Shown one piece after another: positions 5,721-6,974 of a DNA stretch of 6,974 nt. The notes beneath the pieces are model-generated. The model searched no databases. It worked only from the letters and a program-made list of their open reading frames with translations, and had not been told where the DNA came from. Every line of letters begins with the position of its first letter. The stretch's first letter is position 1. The translations under genes were made by a program, and so were the position numbers. Source of the DNA: an uncultured Anaerolineales bacterium (lineage in GTDB: Bacteria; Chloroflexota; Anaerolineae; Anaerolineales; UBA11657); the NCBI GenBank assembly GCA_913040765.1, contig CAJWIA010000079.1, forward strand, positions 1 through 6,974, in the 5' to 3' direction.

Positions 5721-6974
5721 ATGAACAAATCGATAACAACTGTTGATGGCCCACTGCTGAAAGGGATGACAAAAGCCGCGCTTACATGGCTGCAATCTAA
5801 CAAAGAAGAAGTAAATGCATTAAATGTTTTTCCAATTCCTGATGGAGATACGGGAATAAACATGGTTCTTACTATGCAGTCCGCTTGTGACAAACTAAAT
5901 GAAACTCCTTCCACCAATGTCTCAGAAGTGGCAAGTCAACTAGCAAATGGTGCACTGATGGGAGGACGTGGCAATTCAGGGATCATACTATCTCAGATAT
6001 GGCGTGGCATAGCTAATGGCCTCGAAGGATTAGAAGAATTTGGGCCAAAAGAGTTGGCCATAGCTCTAGAACAAGCTTCCGAATGTGCATATCGTAATGT
6101 TGTTAAACCAGTAGAAGGTACAATACTAACTGTCATAAGAGATGCGAGCGAAGTGGCAATTCGTGTCGCAAAAGATGAAGTCGACATTGTGCATCTGCTT
6201 CAGAAAATCATTGTTGCATGCGAACATTCCGTACAATCTACTCCTGATCTATTGCCTATACTCAAACAGGCAGGTAAAGTAGATGCCGGCGGTTACGGAC
6301 TTCAGATAATGTTCGAAGGTATGTTGCGACACCTTTGTGGAGACCCTGTAGACGTAGCGCCAGATAGAAAATTCGCCCCTCTGGATACTTCCAATATTGA
6401 AGATTTACTTGAAGCTGTGGATCCAAGTCAGGAATGGGAGGTCGTTATAGATTTGCAACCTTATGAAGATGCAATGCTAGATATATTCTATGCAAAATTG
6501 GAATCGGTAGGCACTTCTATTCAAATTGGCGAAGGTGAAGACGTTTTGAAAGTACACATCCACTTACGAAAAGAAAAACGTTTCAAACCAATAACTTTAG
6601 CAGAAGATGTAGGAACAGTAATAAACGTACACATGGAAAACTTGATTCATCAAATTAGCCCCTTTCTGCCAGGAGAATCGCGATCTGATACTAACTACAC
6701 ACCTGGCCAGATATTAGCTACAGTAGTATCGGCAGGTATCGGATTTACAAAAATTTTTTCATCAAACCCAGCTGTAGTAGTTGTACCAGGTGGCCAAACG
6801 ATGAATTCAAGTACGGAAGAGCTTCTAGAATCTTTTGAATCACTTCCGGCCGAACAAGTTGTAATACTGCCAAATAACCCTAACATCATCTTAGCTGCGG
6901 AACAAGCAGCCAAGCTAAGCAAAAAAGATGTGTCTATTGTACCGACCAGAAGTATTCCGCAAGGAATTGCTGCA
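5721..6974 (+). CDS. fakA: Fatty acid kinase subunit FakA-like (DAK2 domain, YloV family), 3' end cut by window edge
   Basis: FakA phosphorylates fatty acids presented by a FakB binding protein, giving acyl-phosphate for the PlsX/PlsY route to phospholipids. The reading frame is open for 418 codons to the window end; family members have about 550 residues. The N-terminal DAK2 kinase domain (1-200) shows NVFPIPDGDTG (35-45, with D41 and D43 for Mg-ATP), GALMGGRGNSG (77-87), PVEGTILTV (130-138) and DAGGYG (188-193). The middle domain (about 235-310) has VHIH (H279, H281), but the cysteine usual in the family's YCTEF motif is replaced by the EVVID stretch at 240-244. The C-terminal domain begins about 330 with VPGGQTMN (GGQTMN 357-362) and LPNN (383-386). 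The start is well fixed: a TAG lies in frame at 5709-5711 with no start codon between. No FakB/DegV gene is in view. Confidence 0.92.
   Translation, partial: MNKSITTVDGPLLKGMTKAALTWLQSNKEEVNALNVFPIPDGDTGINMVLTMQSACDKLNETPSTNVSEVASQLANGALMGGRGNSGIILSQIWRGIANGLEGLEEFGPKELAIALEQASECAYRNVVKPVEGTILTVIRDASEVAIRVAKDEVDIVHLLQKIIVACEHSVQSTPDLLPILKQAGKVDAGGYGLQIMFEGMLRHLCGDPVDVAPDRKFAPLDTSNIEDLLEAVDPSQEWEVVIDLQPYEDAMLDIFYAKLESVGTSIQIGEGEDVLKVHIHLRKEKRFKPITLAEDVGTVINVHMENLIHQISPFLPGESRSDTNYTPGQILATVVSAGIGFTKIFSSNPAVVVVPGGQTMNSSTEELLESFESLPAEQVVILPNNPNIILAAEQAAKLSKKDVSIVPTRSIPQGIAA

Noticed and set aside
5708..5917. Open frames on the minus strand opposite the fakA start
   Set aside because: They lie antisense to a clearly conserved kinase domain and encode nothing recognisable.

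Overview
The window reads as a piece of a bacterial chromosome with about 40% GC and ordinary, tightly packed housekeeping genes. I infer a low-GC member of the Chloroflexota, possibly a marine Dehalococcoidia/SAR202-type lineage. The grounds are the style of the EF-P N-terminus, a GT-C type membrane protein with a C-terminal beta-rich domain of a kind I associate with that phylum, and a zinc-ribbon L28. Without a database search this is a leaning, not a determination.

Layout. Four genes lie on the minus strand, read from right to left: rpmB (bL28, 5385-5564), a dinG-type exonuclease-helicase (2355-5171), a GT-C glycosyltransferase-like membrane protein (280-2325), and the first 70 codons of efp (1-211, cut by the window edge). 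One gene lies on the plus strand: a FakA/YloV-like fatty acid kinase subunit (5721-6974, cut by the right edge after 418 codons). rpmB and fakA are divergent and share a 156-base promoter region. No gap without a gene exceeds about 215 bases.

Control signals. The clearest is a sigma70-type promoter (TTGACT-N18-TATAAT, 250-279) that starts immediately after the stop codon of the membrane protein gene and drives efp. rpmB has an extended -10 promoter, a good Shine-Dalgarno site and an intrinsic terminator just after its stop. Between that terminator and dinG lies a second, larger hairpin (5223-5277) with a perfect 18-bp stem. It is followed, in the direction of dinG, by a T-rich stretch. It may be a back-up terminator or a leader attenuator for dinG, and it is the most unusual piece of non-coding sequence here.

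How the genes fit together. rpmB and efp serve translation, dinG serves DNA repair or R-loop/flap processing, fakA feeds fatty acids into phospholipid synthesis, and the membrane protein probably transfers sugar from a lipid carrier. They look like neighbours rather than one pathway. I found no mobile element, CRISPR array, tRNA, rRNA or defence system, and I do not think the window holds a new multi-gene system. The items most worth checking are the dinG leader hairpin, a FakA middle domain that lacks the usual cysteine, and the efp promoter placed at a gene end.
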